Notes: a model not told the origin generated them from the sequence alone. Counted from the stretch's first letter, positions 1-9,142 are shown. The stretch: DNA of 64,000 bases from Komarekiella atlantica HA4396-MV6 (GCA_019359395.1 JAHHHK010000004.1:124001-188000), one strand, 5' to 3'. Made by a program: numbers and translations.

Positions 1-62
1 CTAGTAGAGGAGAAATTGCGCGATCGCGCGTGATAAATTAATGTGAACAGTGCGATGTCTAC
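1..62. repeat. 62-bp direct repeat, copy 1
   Basis: This 62-base block recurs at 1291-1352 with two mismatches (positions 9 and 54 of the repeat). It contains a GCGATCGC-type palindrome. The pair flanks the toxin-antitoxin genes and the broken hicB-like gene. The copy may extend beyond the left edge of the window. Confidence 0.9.
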
Positions 63-332
63 TTCCTAAATTTATCCTCTTGAGTGCATAACGATTGAAA
101 TGGTGGCTAAAACCAAATTATTCCCGTATTATGCCACAGTAAAAAGCTGCATTATTATACTGCCTAGCAATAAATCCTTTGACGAACGTAAAACAGATAT
201 CAGTATCAAATAAATAGTTCACAGATTATAATTGCATAGGCGTAGCTAGCCGTAGGCATCGCTTACAATCCGACTACTTCGGGTGTGGTGATAAATCTCA
301 GATAATGGTGGGTTATGCTATTTCTAATTAGC

Positions 333-746
333 TCAAAATAAAAGATTTTCAAAAGGATAACTTTGCTTCCAACGATAGGTATTGAAGTCACGTTTATCTA
401 CTGAAAAAATGCGTCCATGCCCTAAATGTTCTGCTAAAATAACTAGGGAAGCATCAGCCAAATCCATTGGAAGATCAGCATATTTTTTCATTAATTCAAT
501 AATTCGAGGCGTATTGTTAATTTCTAAATTAAAAATTGTAAATAATTCTTGTTGCAGACTATTTATAAAAGTAATTTCAGCGTTAATCCCCTTGCGAGTT
601 AGCAAAAGATAACAGGTCTCTGTGACAACACACCATGTTGTAATTAAAGGTTCATTATATTGTTTTAAAGCCTGTTTTGCTTTTTCGTGGTAGGTGTCTT
701 TTTTATCAATAAGAGCTAACCAAAATCCTGTATCAACTATGATCAT
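333..746 (-). CDS. PIN-domain toxin (VapC-like ribonuclease)
   Basis: The 137-residue protein has the PIN-domain layout: an N-terminal IIVDTGFW strand (Asp5), Glu43 in a VVTETCY helix, Asp95/Asp98 in a DLADAS motif, and Asp117 in a FSVDKRD motif. These acidic residues would bind Mg2+/Mn2+ in the ribonuclease site. The length is normal for VapC. Its start lies inside the end of the upstream antitoxin gene (14-base overlap), so the two are probably translationally coupled as a type II toxin-antitoxin module. The RNA target cannot be told from sequence. All acidic residues expected for activity are present, so the toxin looks intact. Confidence 0.85.
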   Translation of the reverse strand: MIIVDTGFWLALIDKKDTYHEKAKQALKQYNEPLITTWCVVTETCYLLLTRKGINAEITFINSLQQELFTIFNLEINNTPRIIELMKKYADLPMDLADASLVILAEHLGHGRIFSVDKRDFNTYRWKQSYPFENLLF

Positions 747-993
747 ATTTAGTTTTCAATATATTAGATAAAACTTCTTTATAAGTTGTTGATAAATTTT
801 CGTCAACAGAACAACAACCAATTAACCCAATTTCATCAAACTTTTCATAGAGATTTTTTTCTTGACTATGATTTTCTGATTCTGATTGAGGATACCGCTT
901 TTTGAGTAACTGAATAAAATCAAGTAGTAATATTTGAGCTTCTTCTGGTAAAGTATCAATATCTCTATATATTTCTTCAAATTTTATAAGCAT
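733..993 (-). CDS. Antitoxin partner of the PIN toxin (DUF2281-like)
   Basis: This 86-residue protein precedes and overlaps the PIN-toxin gene, the usual antitoxin-first order. Its N-terminal part (FEEIYRDIDTLPEEAQILL) resembles the helical segment of cyanobacterial DUF2281 antitoxins. Its C-terminal part (DENLSTTYKEVLSNIL, ending KYDHS) resembles tails that bind PIN toxins. I see no clear ribbon-helix-helix or AbrB fold, so DNA binding and autoregulation are only inferred from the module type. The function call rests mainly on gene order and overlap. Confidence 0.7.
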   Translation of the reverse strand: MLIKFEEIYRDIDTLPEEAQILLLDFIQLLKKRYPQSESENHSQEKNLYEKFDEIGLIGCCSVDENLSTTYKEVLSNILKTKYDHS

Positions 994-1042
994 ACTTAAC
1001 TTCTAAGATTGAGGAAAATCTTCAGTATGACTTTATTATAGA

Positions 1043-1216
1043 CTACTTTTTAACCTGAGTGAGGTGATTGGTGAAGTCGAAATCTGTGCATTCGTCTTCA
1101 TCAAATATTGCTTAATCTAATGTTTTAACTTGGCTGAAACAATCAGTAAGTTCAGGAACCTCAGAAATATAACCTTCATATTCTGAATCAAAAGTAAAAA
1201 TTACTTGAAATTTCAT
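1043..1216 (-). pseudogene. HicB-like antitoxin, interrupted by an in-frame stop
   Basis: An ATG at 1216 opens a frame reading MKFQVIFTFDSEYEGYISEV, then PELTDCFSQVKTLD, and stopping at TAA (1112-1114). The next codons read AIFDEDE in the same frame. HicB-family proteins have TLDEAI at this place, so the stop looks like a GAA to TAA nonsense change. No HicA-like toxin is adjacent. The rest runs 22 codons to a second stop at 1043-1045 and is not clearly HicB-like. A 34-residue functional peptide is possible but less likely. Confidence 0.55.
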
Positions 1217-1290
1217 AATAAATTAATATTGTATAGTTGAGGTCTAGAATAAATATAACGCTCAAATCCTAAGTTTTTTACTTCATACCA

Positions 1291-1352
1291 CTAGTAGAAG
1301 AGAAATTGCGCGATCGCGCGTGATAAATTAATGTGAACAGTGCTATGTCTAC
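1291..1352. repeat. 62-bp direct repeat, copy 2
   Basis: Second copy of the repeat at 1-62, in the same orientation, 60 of 62 bases identical by eye. The interval between copy starts is 1290 bases and holds the toxin-antitoxin pair plus the hicB-like remnant. Confidence 0.9.
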
Positions 1353-1397
1353 GATGGGCTATTAACTTGTGAAGCTGTTATTTCAGAAGCTTGTTTA

Positions 1398-2582
1398 TCA
1401 TAAAACTGTATTAATCATTTCTTCTATATATTTTAGATATTGATCTCTTAACGGATATTGAGCAGGTAATTTTAAATATTCTTGCTTCGCTAGTTGGAAT
1501 TTTAAACGCCCTTCATTGCCAAATTTTTGTGAATTTTCTTGCTGTCCCCATTCTTGGTATAATTGTCCTGTTTTTAGATAAATAGAGTTAGTATCGGCAA
1601 GGTTAGATATAACATCAAGTGCTGCAAGGAAAATTTTTCTGCCTTCTTCAATATCTTTATCTTTTGCTGTATTAAAATAACTGATTGCTAGCTGCTGATA
1701 AAGGTTGGCTGTTACGTTGAGTTCAGATTCTTTGTATACGTATCCATTAGGTAAGCTGAAAAAGAGAGCTTTTGCCCTTTCGAGCATGCTCATTGCTTGT
1801 AGTTTATCTCCCCAATAAATTTCTGAATATGCCCAAGATCTATATGTAATACCCTGACAATAGATTGAGTAGGGATCTACCTCATTTTTTAAAGCATCAA
1901 TAGCTTCCCTAAAATGCTTTCTTGCTTGTTCTATATCTTGCAGAGTTCCTGGCACAAAATAATTACTACCTAACTCTCGTAAGGCATACGCTTGCATAAT
2001 TATTGAGCTTTGTTTGGCAGCTTTAACTGCTTTTTTGTAATAACTTCTAGCTTGGACAAAATCGGAATCATAATAATTTTCTGCTGCTAATATTATATAT
2101 TCTGGTGACGAGACATGATTAGGAATTTGTTTTGCTACTAATTCGGCTGCTTCCAGATATATTAGTTTTTTATTGTTAAGCATAACTCCAGCATACATCC
2201 GTGCTTGTTCATCTTGCATCTGAATAATTGTGTTATTAAAGTTTTCTTGAAATTCTAAAAGTTGCACTATAATCTGTCGCAATTCCTCTTTTTTAGCACG
2301 GATTTCCTGAGCAGTAGCACTTCTTTGTGAACTAACAGCTGCAAGTATAGCTACTATTAACGCACCTAAGCTTAATATATTTGATGCTTCATACCAAGGT
2401 TTTTGGCTTTCAGTAGATTTTTCAGATGCTTGATTCTGAGTTGGAGTTGCTATTTGAGAGAAGTAATATAGATTAAATTGCTCTCTCATAGGCTGAATCA
2501 AGTTATTCACATAAAAACTATTTAATAACAAAAAACTAGATATACCAAAAGAATAAACCACACCACACAAGCTACCTATCAT
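1398..2582 (-). CDS. Membrane-anchored TPR-like protein
   Basis: The 394-residue protein has a hydrophobic N-terminal segment (residues about 1-28), a second membrane segment (about 68-86, SLGALIVAILAAV) and a coiled-coil-like stretch (about 92-125). A helical region to the end follows, with TPR-like repeats rich in A/Y/L pairs, such as QARSYYKKAVKAAK and QARKHFREAIDAL. The fold suggests a scaffold held at a membrane. No catalytic motif is visible. It stands alone between the toxin-antitoxin region and the tandem repeat array. I do not recognise a named family. Confidence 0.7.
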   Translation of the reverse strand: MIGSLCGVVYSFGISSFLLLNSFYVNNLIQPMREQFNLYYFSQIATPTQNQASEKSTESQKPWYEASNILSLGALIVAILAAVSSQRSATAQEIRAKKEELRQIIVQLLEFQENFNNTIIQMQDEQARMYAGVMLNNKKLIYLEAAELVAKQIPNHVSSPEYIILAAENYYDSDFVQARSYYKKAVKAAKQSSIIMQAYALRELGSNYFVPGTLQDIEQARKHFREAIDALKNEVDPYSIYCQGITYRSWAYSEIYWGDKLQAMSMLERAKALFFSLPNGYVYKESELNVTANLYQQLAISYFNTAKDKDIEEGRKIFLAALDVISNLADTNSIYLKTGQLYQEWGQQENSQKFGNEGRLKFQLAKQEYLKLPAQYPLRDQYLKYIEEMINTVL

Positions 2583-2799
2583 TTGCTTTACTGATTACAA
2601 CTGATATTAATCTCGAACTTCTCAATATATAAAATAGGGTGAGAACTACCCACCCTAGATTATACATAAAAAGCCCCAAATTTAATGCAGTAACCCGATC
2701 GCACCTTTCCTCAACCCTCCACAGTCAATCCATTAAACGCCATATTTTCCATAAAATGTATCGTGCTTTGTCCTGGCTTATAAATAAATCAAGTTTTGA

Positions 2800-2987
2800 A
2801 CTCATAAACTAACTTTTGTGACTTGTAAAGCAGCTTTTGTGACTTGTAAACTAACTTTTGTGACTTGTAAAGCAGCTTTTGCACTCGTAAACTAACTTTT
2901 GTGACTTGTAAAGCAGCTTTTGTGACTCGTAAACTAACTTTTGCGACTCGTAAAGCAGCTTTTACGACTTGTAAACCAGCTTTTGTC
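2800..2987. repeat. Nine-unit 21-bp tandem repeat with alternating units
   Basis: Nine units begin ACTTGTAAA or a close variant. Eight are 21 bases; the fourth (2863-2882) is 20. The first eight alternate between an AAACTAAC core (odd) and an AAAGCAGC core (even), giving a 42-base higher-order period; the ninth has AAACCAGC. A 67-codon minus-strand frame through the array (2789-2992) only mirrors the repeat and is not counted as a gene. The rest of the gap 2583-3121 holds the inverted repeat at 3052-3098 and nothing else recognisable. Confidence 0.9.
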
Positions 2988-3051
2988 AACAAATTTCAGC
3001 AAATTTACCCGCATTTATCCTGTCTGCTAAGTTCTCTTCAATAAAAAAACG

Positions 3052-3098
3052 CAAATATACGTATAGTGCCATTTTCACCGTTTCTATACGTATATTTG
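3052..3098. repeat. Perfect 15-bp inverted repeat, 17-nt loop
   Basis: The arms at 3052-3066 and 3084-3098 are perfectly complementary (CAAATATACGTATAG and its reverse complement). The hairpin lies just downstream of the phosphoketolase-like gene. It lacks a T tract, so it is not a classic intrinsic terminator. It could protect the mRNA 3' end or bind a protein. Confidence 0.75.
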
Positions 3099-3121
3099 TG
3101 ATAACAGAAATAATTACAGCC

Positions 3122-5335
3122 TTAATGCACTAACGCGATCGCACGTTTTGTTAACGCCTCAGCAGTCAATCCATTAAACGCCATCAACTCCCCAGCACTT
3201 GCTGTAGTTTCGCCACGCTTCCAAGCAAAGGTATCGCGCTTGCAGTTACTCCGCAACAGAATCGGTTCCAGCATCGCCGCAGCACCACCAGTGACAGCAA
3301 TTAAGGCATCGCCATCAAATAATTCGGCAAATTTCGCATCATCTAAAAAACCACCTTCTGGTTCTGAACAAGTCTCCCAGGCGGTATCATCAGGACGATA
3401 TAACTGTCGAGGATTAATTACAGAAATTATCTTGACGCCAATACCTTCATTTTCTAAGAAAGCAGCAGCTTCAAATACTGGCATTAATGTCATGTCGCCA
3501 ATAACTGCAAACACAACTTGTTTATCACCAGCAACTTCATGTAATAGCACCGCACCATCACGCAACCCTTGACGATTCTGTTCTAAAGTGGTGCGAATTG
3601 GCAGAGGTGATTTACTTGCAGTAATTACAATTCCCTTATTTTTAGTTTTCAGCGCCCAGTCATAACAGGCTTGGATACTATTAGCATCGGGGGGAAATAA
3701 TGGGAAAACATTTCCATTTCTCATCAACGAAGCAAAGTAAGCTTCAATTTCTGGACGTTGGTGAGTCCAACCGTTGCGCCCTTGCTCTAATGCACCAGCT
3801 GTGAATAAAGTAATAGTTGAGGGAGTTGGACGCCGCAATTCTGCCATTGCTTGGGTTACAGTTTGCCAAATTGGTAATCCGTTGATGGCAAAAGATTCGT
3901 AGGAACACCACAAAGTTCTCGCACCCATTAACGCCAAACCAGCAGCTAAACCTGCACAAGCATCTTCACTCAAAGGTTCGTAAACTTGTCCGTTTGGTGC
4001 TTGGTTATATAAGTCGTCGGTTGTGGGGTGGATAATTTTAAGTGCTTGGTTGATGTTAGCAATTCCCGATGCTTCGTTACCGTCGGCGTTGGTGACGAGG
4101 AAATTTTGATCCTTTTTTCCAACAATTCCCACTAATCGTCCCATTGCTGTTGTGGAAACTTTGGGTTCGCCACCTATTGGATATTCTTCTAAAGGCAATT
4201 CGCCTAAATCTGGTAATGGTAATTCAAATTCTGTCACCACTGTTTTGGCTGCGGGGCCACCGCCAGCGCGTTCTGCATTTGTCCTGACTAATTGCCAAGC
4301 TTCAGCTGTTAAAGCACGGGTTTGCAATGCACTGATGATATGGGGAGCATCTAACGTATCTTTAGCATAGAGGTTGTGAGATTTTGCACCCCGCGCGTGG
4401 ACTCCTGCACCTTTGAGTTGTTTAATGATGAAGACGGTAAGTTTGCCACCAAGAGCCGATCGCGCCGCTTGATCTATACTCGAAAGTACTGCTTTGGTAA
4501 ATTCTAGCCGCTGCTCGAAGGAAAAGGCGGTGCTATCAACGTAATCGCCTGGTTGGTTTTGATCGTCAAAATCTTTGGCATCCACCAAAATGACTTCATC
4601 AAAGCCGTTACCTTGCCAGTATGCCTGCATCTGTTCATTGGTTTTGAGAGAAACCATGCTGTGGTGTTCTTGGCTATAACCGTTCCACACCAGAACTGGC
4701 AAGAAGTTAGTAGCATTTGGATAAGCAGTATGGAAGTGAGCGATCGCACTTACAATATAAGGCTCACCCAGCCCTCCATCACCAACTGTAAAGGGAAATA
4801 ACTTATCTGGGTGTAGCAACGCCGCCGCCATTGCAAAGTGTTGTCCTTGTCCCAAGGGCCCCGCTGGTGCGAGAATACCAGGTATGAAACCGGAGAGGTG
4901 TCCTAAGAGTCCGTGCTTTTCTCGGAAGCGATCGCGCAATTGTTGGACTGTGAAAATTCCCATATCCTCTAAAGAGCGATCAAGAAACATGGCACTATAG
5001 AATCCGGGGGCGTGGTGTCCGACTTCGGTGATAATATTTTTGTATCCCAACATGACCAAAGCTGCGTAAGCTTCTGCTTGGCTGGCAAATCCGCCCGGAT
5101 GTCCAGAAGCTTTACTACCGGTGACTTGTAATGTCAGGTAGCGTAGAGCATCGGCAGCTAGTAAAGTTTGATATACAGCCGCCTTGTCTGTGGGATCTGC
5201 GATCGCTACTTTACCCGACTCTACAGCAGGTTTCGCACCATAAGTTTCAAAAGCCGGTAGCGCTTCACTAAAATATTGAATTCCTTCACAAAAATCAGGA
5301 AGCGCTGAAGATGCCTTTGGAGAGATTGCAGTCAT
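3122..5335 (-). CDS. Phosphoketolase/transketolase-family thiamine-diphosphate enzyme
   Basis: The protein resembles D-xylulose-5-phosphate/fructose-6-phosphate phosphoketolases, which split sugar phosphates to acetyl phosphate. Seen here: an N-terminal SGHPGG motif, a VGDGGLGEPY diphosphate/Mg motif, a WNGYSQEHH segment, and a NGWTHQRPEIE stretch comparable with the NGxTHQ motif of phosphoketolases. I chose the ATG at 5335 (MTAISPK, 737 residues); the frame is open to 5386, but the extra 17 residues look unlike the family. The protein is only moderately phosphoketolase-like. A divergent transketolase-like activity is possible, so no gene symbol is given. It is divergent from the P450 gene at 5510. 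Confidence 0.75.
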   Translation of the reverse strand: MTAISPKASSALPDFCEGIQYFSEALPAFETYGAKPAVESGKVAIADPTDKAAVYQTLLAADALRYLTLQVTGSKASGHPGGFASQAEAYAALVMLGYKNIITEVGHHAPGFYSAMFLDRSLEDMGIFTVQQLRDRFREKHGLLGHLSGFIPGILAPAGPLGQGQHFAMAAALLHPDKLFPFTVGDGGLGEPYIVSAIAHFHTAYPNATNFLPVLVWNGYSQEHHSMVSLKTNEQMQAYWQGNGFDEVILVDAKDFDDQNQPGDYVDSTAFSFEQRLEFTKAVLSSIDQAARSALGGKLTVFIIKQLKGAGVHARGAKSHNLYAKDTLDAPHIISALQTRALTAEAWQLVRTNAERAGGGPAAKTVVTEFELPLPDLGELPLEEYPIGGEPKVSTTAMGRLVGIVGKKDQNFLVTNADGNEASGIANINQALKIIHPTTDDLYNQAPNGQVYEPLSEDACAGLAAGLALMGARTLWCSYESFAINGLPIWQTVTQAMAELRRPTPSTITLFTAGALEQGRNGWTHQRPEIEAYFASLMRNGNVFPLFPPDANSIQACYDWALKTKNKGIVITASKSPLPIRTTLEQNRQGLRDGAVLLHEVAGDKQVVFAVIGDMTLMPVFEAAAFLENEGIGVKIISVINPRQLYRPDDTAWETCSEPEGGFLDDAKFAELFDGDALIAVTGGAAAMLEPILLRSNCKRDTFAWKRGETTASAGELMAFNGLTAEALTKRAIALVH

Positions 5336-5509
5336 GCTGAGTACCTTATAAGAGGGGAAAATGTAGATGCTCGTTGAATTTAACAAAAATTTTACATCTT
5401 TCAGGTTGTAACAGTTTATTGCTTTTTCGCAATATCAAGATAAGTATCTTCAATCATCACCCAATAAAAATTGATGCTTTTCAGTTAGTTTAGGTAGTCA
5501 AAAAAATTT

Positions 5510-6889
5510 ATGAAACTATTAAATGGCCCAAAAACCCCAGTGATTTTACAACTGCTACGCTGGATTACCAGCCCCATGCCTTACATGGAAGCATGTGCCA
5601 AACGCTATGGAGATATTTTTGCTCTGAGATTGTACAAAAAATCTCTTCCTCTAGTCATGGTCAGCAACCCGCAAGCATTACAGCAAATTTTGACCAACGA
5701 TACAAAGGAGTTTGCAGCACCAGGTGAATTGAATTTGCTATTTGAACCTTTGCTTGGTAGGCGTTCTGTAATTACTATCAGTGGAGCAGAACATCAGCGT
5801 CAACGGCAGTTATTAATGCCTCCCTTTCATGGCGAAAGGATGCGAAGCTATAGTCAAATAATTATCGACATTACCGGGAAAGTCATCAGCCAATACCAGA
5901 TAGGCAAACCCTTTAACATCCGGTCTGCTACCCAAGCCATTACCCTGCGAGTGATGATGCAAGCTGTGTTTGGGCTAGATGAAGGGCCACGCGCCGAAAA
6001 ACTCCAGCAATTTTTGGCTGACCTCCTAGAAAAGGGAAGTTCTCGATTGAATGTCGCTTTGCTTTATTTTCCAGCTTTGCAGAGAGATTTTGGCCCAATT
6101 AACTTATGGGGTAAGCAGATGCGCCGCCAGCAGGAAGCTGACCAACTCATCTACGAGGAAATTCGAGAACGTCGAGAACAAAACTTATCGGGTACAGATA
6201 TTCTCAGCTTACTCATGGCGGCTAGGGATGAAGCAGGTCAGCCGATGACCGATGAAGAGTTGCGCGATGAATTGATGACCTTGTTAGTTGCAGGTCATGA
6301 AACCACGGCTACAGCCATAGCATGGGCATTATATTGGATTCACAAACTGCCATCAGTGCGCCAAAAGCTACTGCAAGAACTAGATAGCCTAGGCGATAAT
6401 CCAGACCCTAATACGATTTTTAAATTACCTTATCTCAACGCTGTTTGCTCCGAAACCCTGCGGATTTATCCAGTAGCGATGCTGACTTTTCCTAGAGTGG
6501 TTACAACACCTGTGACTCTGAGTGGTTACGAACTTGAACCAGGTACACCAGTGATTGGTTCTATTTATTTGACCCACCAACGCGAAGATTTATATCCTGA
6601 ACCCAAGCAGTTTAAGCCAGAACGCTTTTTAGAACGGCAATTTTCTCCTTATGAATATTTGCCCTTTGGGGGTGGTGCAAGGCGTTGCATAGGTCTAGCA
6701 TTTGCCCAGTTGGAAATGAAGTTAGCACTTGCCAAAATTCTTTCTAGCGTGGAATTAGAGCTAGTTGATAATGGTGAAGTGCGACCTCAACGTCGTGGTT
6801 TAGTGACAGGCCCAGACCGGCCTATCCAGATGATAGTTAAGAGCCAGCGTCAGTTAAAGTCTCGTATGCTCCAAAAAAGCGCTGTCTAA
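5510..6889 (+). CDS. Cytochrome P450, CYP110-like
   Basis: A 459-residue soluble P450. It has the I-helix oxygen-activation motif AGHETTATA, the ExxR motif ETLR, a PERF motif, and the heme loop FGGGARRCIG with the axial Cys at about residue 393. Length and N-terminus (starting MKLLNGPKTP, no membrane anchor) match the CYP110 family common in Nostocales. Some members of that family hydroxylate fatty acids or terpenes; the substrate here is unknown. A second, related P450 lies 0.9 kb downstream on the same strand. All canonical residues are present. Confidence 0.93.
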   Translation: MKLLNGPKTPVILQLLRWITSPMPYMEACAKRYGDIFALRLYKKSLPLVMVSNPQALQQILTNDTKEFAAPGELNLLFEPLLGRRSVITISGAEHQRQRQLLMPPFHGERMRSYSQIIIDITGKVISQYQIGKPFNIRSATQAITLRVMMQAVFGLDEGPRAEKLQQFLADLLEKGSSRLNVALLYFPALQRDFGPINLWGKQMRRQQEADQLIYEEIRERREQNLSGTDILSLLMAARDEAGQPMTDEELRDELMTLLVAGHETTATAIAWALYWIHKLPSVRQKLLQELDSLGDNPDPNTIFKLPYLNAVCSETLRIYPVAMLTFPRVVTTPVTLSGYELEPGTPVIGSIYLTHQREDLYPEPKQFKPERFLERQFSPYEYLPFGGGARRCIGLAFAQLEMKLALAKILSSVELELVDNGEVRPQRRGLVTGPDRPIQMIVKSQRQLKSRMLQKSAV

Positions 6890-6936
6890 AACACCGATTC
6901 AGTGTTCAAGATGGGGGCAAAAAAACCGATTATTTC

Positions 6937-6965
6937 GTAGAGACGTTGCATTGCAACGTCTCTAC
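6937..6965. repeat. 29-bp interspersed palindrome
   Basis: GTAGAGACGTTGCA is followed by a single T and its perfect reverse complement. It lies 48 bases after the P450 stop. This palindrome type is common between genes in Nostoc relatives, and it could also act as a weak transcript end. Confidence 0.8.
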
Positions 6966-7088
6966 CAATGACGTATGTGATTCCCCATAGCTCTGTTTAA
7001 AACCGGAATATGGGGTATTTTAATATGTTTGCAACTATCAAAAGAATGAATTTTAAAATCTAGCTAATATGCAACCAGACTGCAAAAT

Positions 7089-7424
7089 AGACTTCTTGCA
7101 AAAGCCGGAATAAGACCAAAATAAACTACAGATGTAGACACGTTCGCGGAGCGTCTCGTAGAGAAGTGGCTACTCTCCGAGAACGCTAAGAGCGAACCCG
7201 CAGGGTACACGAATAAATATAGCGAAAAGTTCTGTAGGCGGGTTTCCCGCCGTAGGAAACTTTTCAAGACAGATAAATATCGGTGTTTATCCGTGTGTAC
7301 CCTACGGGAAGCCCTTCGGGTTCAGCAGTCGCCTGCGGAGGGAAACCCTCCCGCAGCGCTGCCTCACCGCTGCGCGTCTACATCTGTGGTTCGATTTAAT
7401 AAATTTTGACTTATGCAAGAGATT
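7089..7424. mobile_element. MITE-like non-coding repeat element
   Basis: The element fills most of the gap between the two P450 genes. Its ends carry CTTCTTGCAAAAG and its imperfect inverse near 7408-7421. Inside are inverted ACAGATGTAGAC / GTCTACATCTGT arms (about 7128 and 7375) and Nostoc-type GC-rich repeats. A 57-base segment (7221-7277) recurs inverted at 55594-55650. No transposase is encoded. The remaining gap sequence, 7425-7759, has no recognisable gene. Confidence 0.65.
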
Positions 7425-7759
7425 TAATATAGCAGTCGAGGTATAGGTTAGGACAATGTTGATTGCTCAAAGCTTTGAAGTACCGGGATTTATACGGACT
7501 AAACCATAACTATCCGCGCTTCAACACGTGGCTACGACCCGCTACGCTCTAAGCGCAACCATGCCCGCAGGGCTTTACAGCACTTTGCTATAAAACAACC
7601 AAAAGACAGAATTTCGGTAGTGTCTACTCAAAATTTTTGGGAAGTTTTTTTTGCAAAATCCCTCTAGAGATTCATGCAAAATTTGATAAACTTTATAAAA
7701 CTTAATAATAATTTACGACCTCTTATAAATACTTAAATCCTAACAGTATCAAATTGATA

Positions 7760-9115
7760 ATGAACGTATCTAACGAGCTACGCACACCAGCGTTGCTACA
7801 AACGCTGCAATTAATTACTCAACCTACGCAATTTTTAGAAAATTGTGCTGCTAAATATGGCGATACTTTTACAGTGCGAGTAATGGGACTAAAGTCACCG
7901 CCAGTAGTATTTTTTAGCCATCCTCAAGCAATTAGTGATTGTTTTGCTATACCTGCACAAAAGTTAGATTTTCAGAAAGCAACTCATGTATTTAAACCAC
8001 TATTCGGAGAGAATTCAATTGTCTTAAAAGAGATGCGATCGCATCAACGACAGCGACAGTTATTACTGCCAGCTTTTCATGGCGATCGCATCAAATCATA
8101 TGGGCAGTCCATTTGTCAAATTACTGAAATAGTTACAAAAAATTGGACATTAGGTACAGCGGTTTCTATACATAAATTGATGTCCGATATCACTTTAGAA
8201 ATTATCTTGCAAGTGGTATTTGGTGTTAGCCCTGGTGTGCGTTACCAACAATTAAAACTACAACTGAGTTCTTTGTTAGAAGATATAACTAAGCCTTGGT
8301 ATTCTAGCTTGTTTTTCTTCCCCATGCTGCAACAAGATTTCGGCGCATGGAGTCCTTGGGGAAGTTTCTTGAGAAGGCGAGAGCAAATAGACAAACTTAT
8401 CTACGCAGAAATTCATGAAAGACGTTGGCAAAATGATGCTGAACGTACAGATATTTTGAGTCTGTTGATGTCGGCGCGGGACGAAAATGGACAACAAATG
8501 ACAGATCAAGAATTACGCGATCAATTAGTTTCACTACTGCTGCTAGGTTATGAAACAACAGCAGGTGTATTAGCCTGGGTCTTCTATTTGATTCACTCCC
8601 ACCCAGAAGTTGAAAATCAGCTAATACAAGAATTAAACGCTTTGGATAATACAACAAATCCAGAAGCAATTACACAACTCCCCTACCTCGCCGCCGTCTG
8701 TCAAGAAACATTGCGGATTTACCCCATTGCTTTAATTTGCACGCCACGCATGGTCAAAGATGCGGTAGAAATTATGGGTAATAAATTCACGTCAGGAACG
8801 ATTTTAATTCCTTGCATTTATTTAGCCCATCGTCGAGTTGAAACTTACGCAGAAGCAGACCAGTTTCGACCAGAAAGATTTCTTAATCAGAAATTTTCAC
8901 CACATGAATATTTACCTTTTGGCGGTGGTTATCGCGGTTGCATTGGCGCAGTATTTTCTATGTATGAAATGAAACTAGTATTAGCTACAATATTATCACG
9001 GTTTCAACTAACCCTTGCTGATAATCTTCCAGTACATCCGGTACGTCGTGGTATTACTATTGTTCCTCGTGGTGGTGTGCAAATGATTGTCACCCAGGCA
9101 AAAATAAAAAGGTAA
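7760..9115 (+). CDS. Cytochrome P450, CYP110-like, second copy
   Basis: A 451-residue P450 related to the one at 5510 along its full length. It has the ExxR motif ETLR, a PERF motif, and the heme loop FGGGYRGCIG with Cys at about residue 394. Two motif positions differ from the first copy: the I-helix reads LGYETTAGV instead of AGHETTATA, and the residue before the heme Cys is Gly rather than Arg. The ATG at 7760 is preferred over a TTG at 7754. An old duplication followed by divergence in substrate is likely. The substrate is unknown. Confidence 0.92.
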   Translation: MNVSNELRTPALLQTLQLITQPTQFLENCAAKYGDTFTVRVMGLKSPPVVFFSHPQAISDCFAIPAQKLDFQKATHVFKPLFGENSIVLKEMRSHQRQRQLLLPAFHGDRIKSYGQSICQITEIVTKNWTLGTAVSIHKLMSDITLEIILQVVFGVSPGVRYQQLKLQLSSLLEDITKPWYSSLFFFPMLQQDFGAWSPWGSFLRRREQIDKLIYAEIHERRWQNDAERTDILSLLMSARDENGQQMTDQELRDQLVSLLLLGYETTAGVLAWVFYLIHSHPEVENQLIQELNALDNTTNPEAITQLPYLAAVCQETLRIYPIALICTPRMVKDAVEIMGNKFTSGTILIPCIYLAHRRVETYAEADQFRPERFLNQKFSPHEYLPFGGGYRGCIGAVFSMYEMKLVLATILSRFQLTLADNLPVHPVRRGITIVPRGGVQMIVTQAKIKR

Positions 9116-9142
9116 AAAATTGCTTTTTGCGTGGTTATTTAG

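Noticed and set aside
2800-2987. The tandem repeat considered as a CRISPR array
   Set aside because: There are no unique spacers; the units follow each other directly and no cas gene is near.
2789-2992. A 67-codon frame encoding a heptad-like K-V-L repeat protein
   Set aside because: It is produced entirely by the 21-bp tandem repeat, and its sequence changes register at the 20-bp unit.
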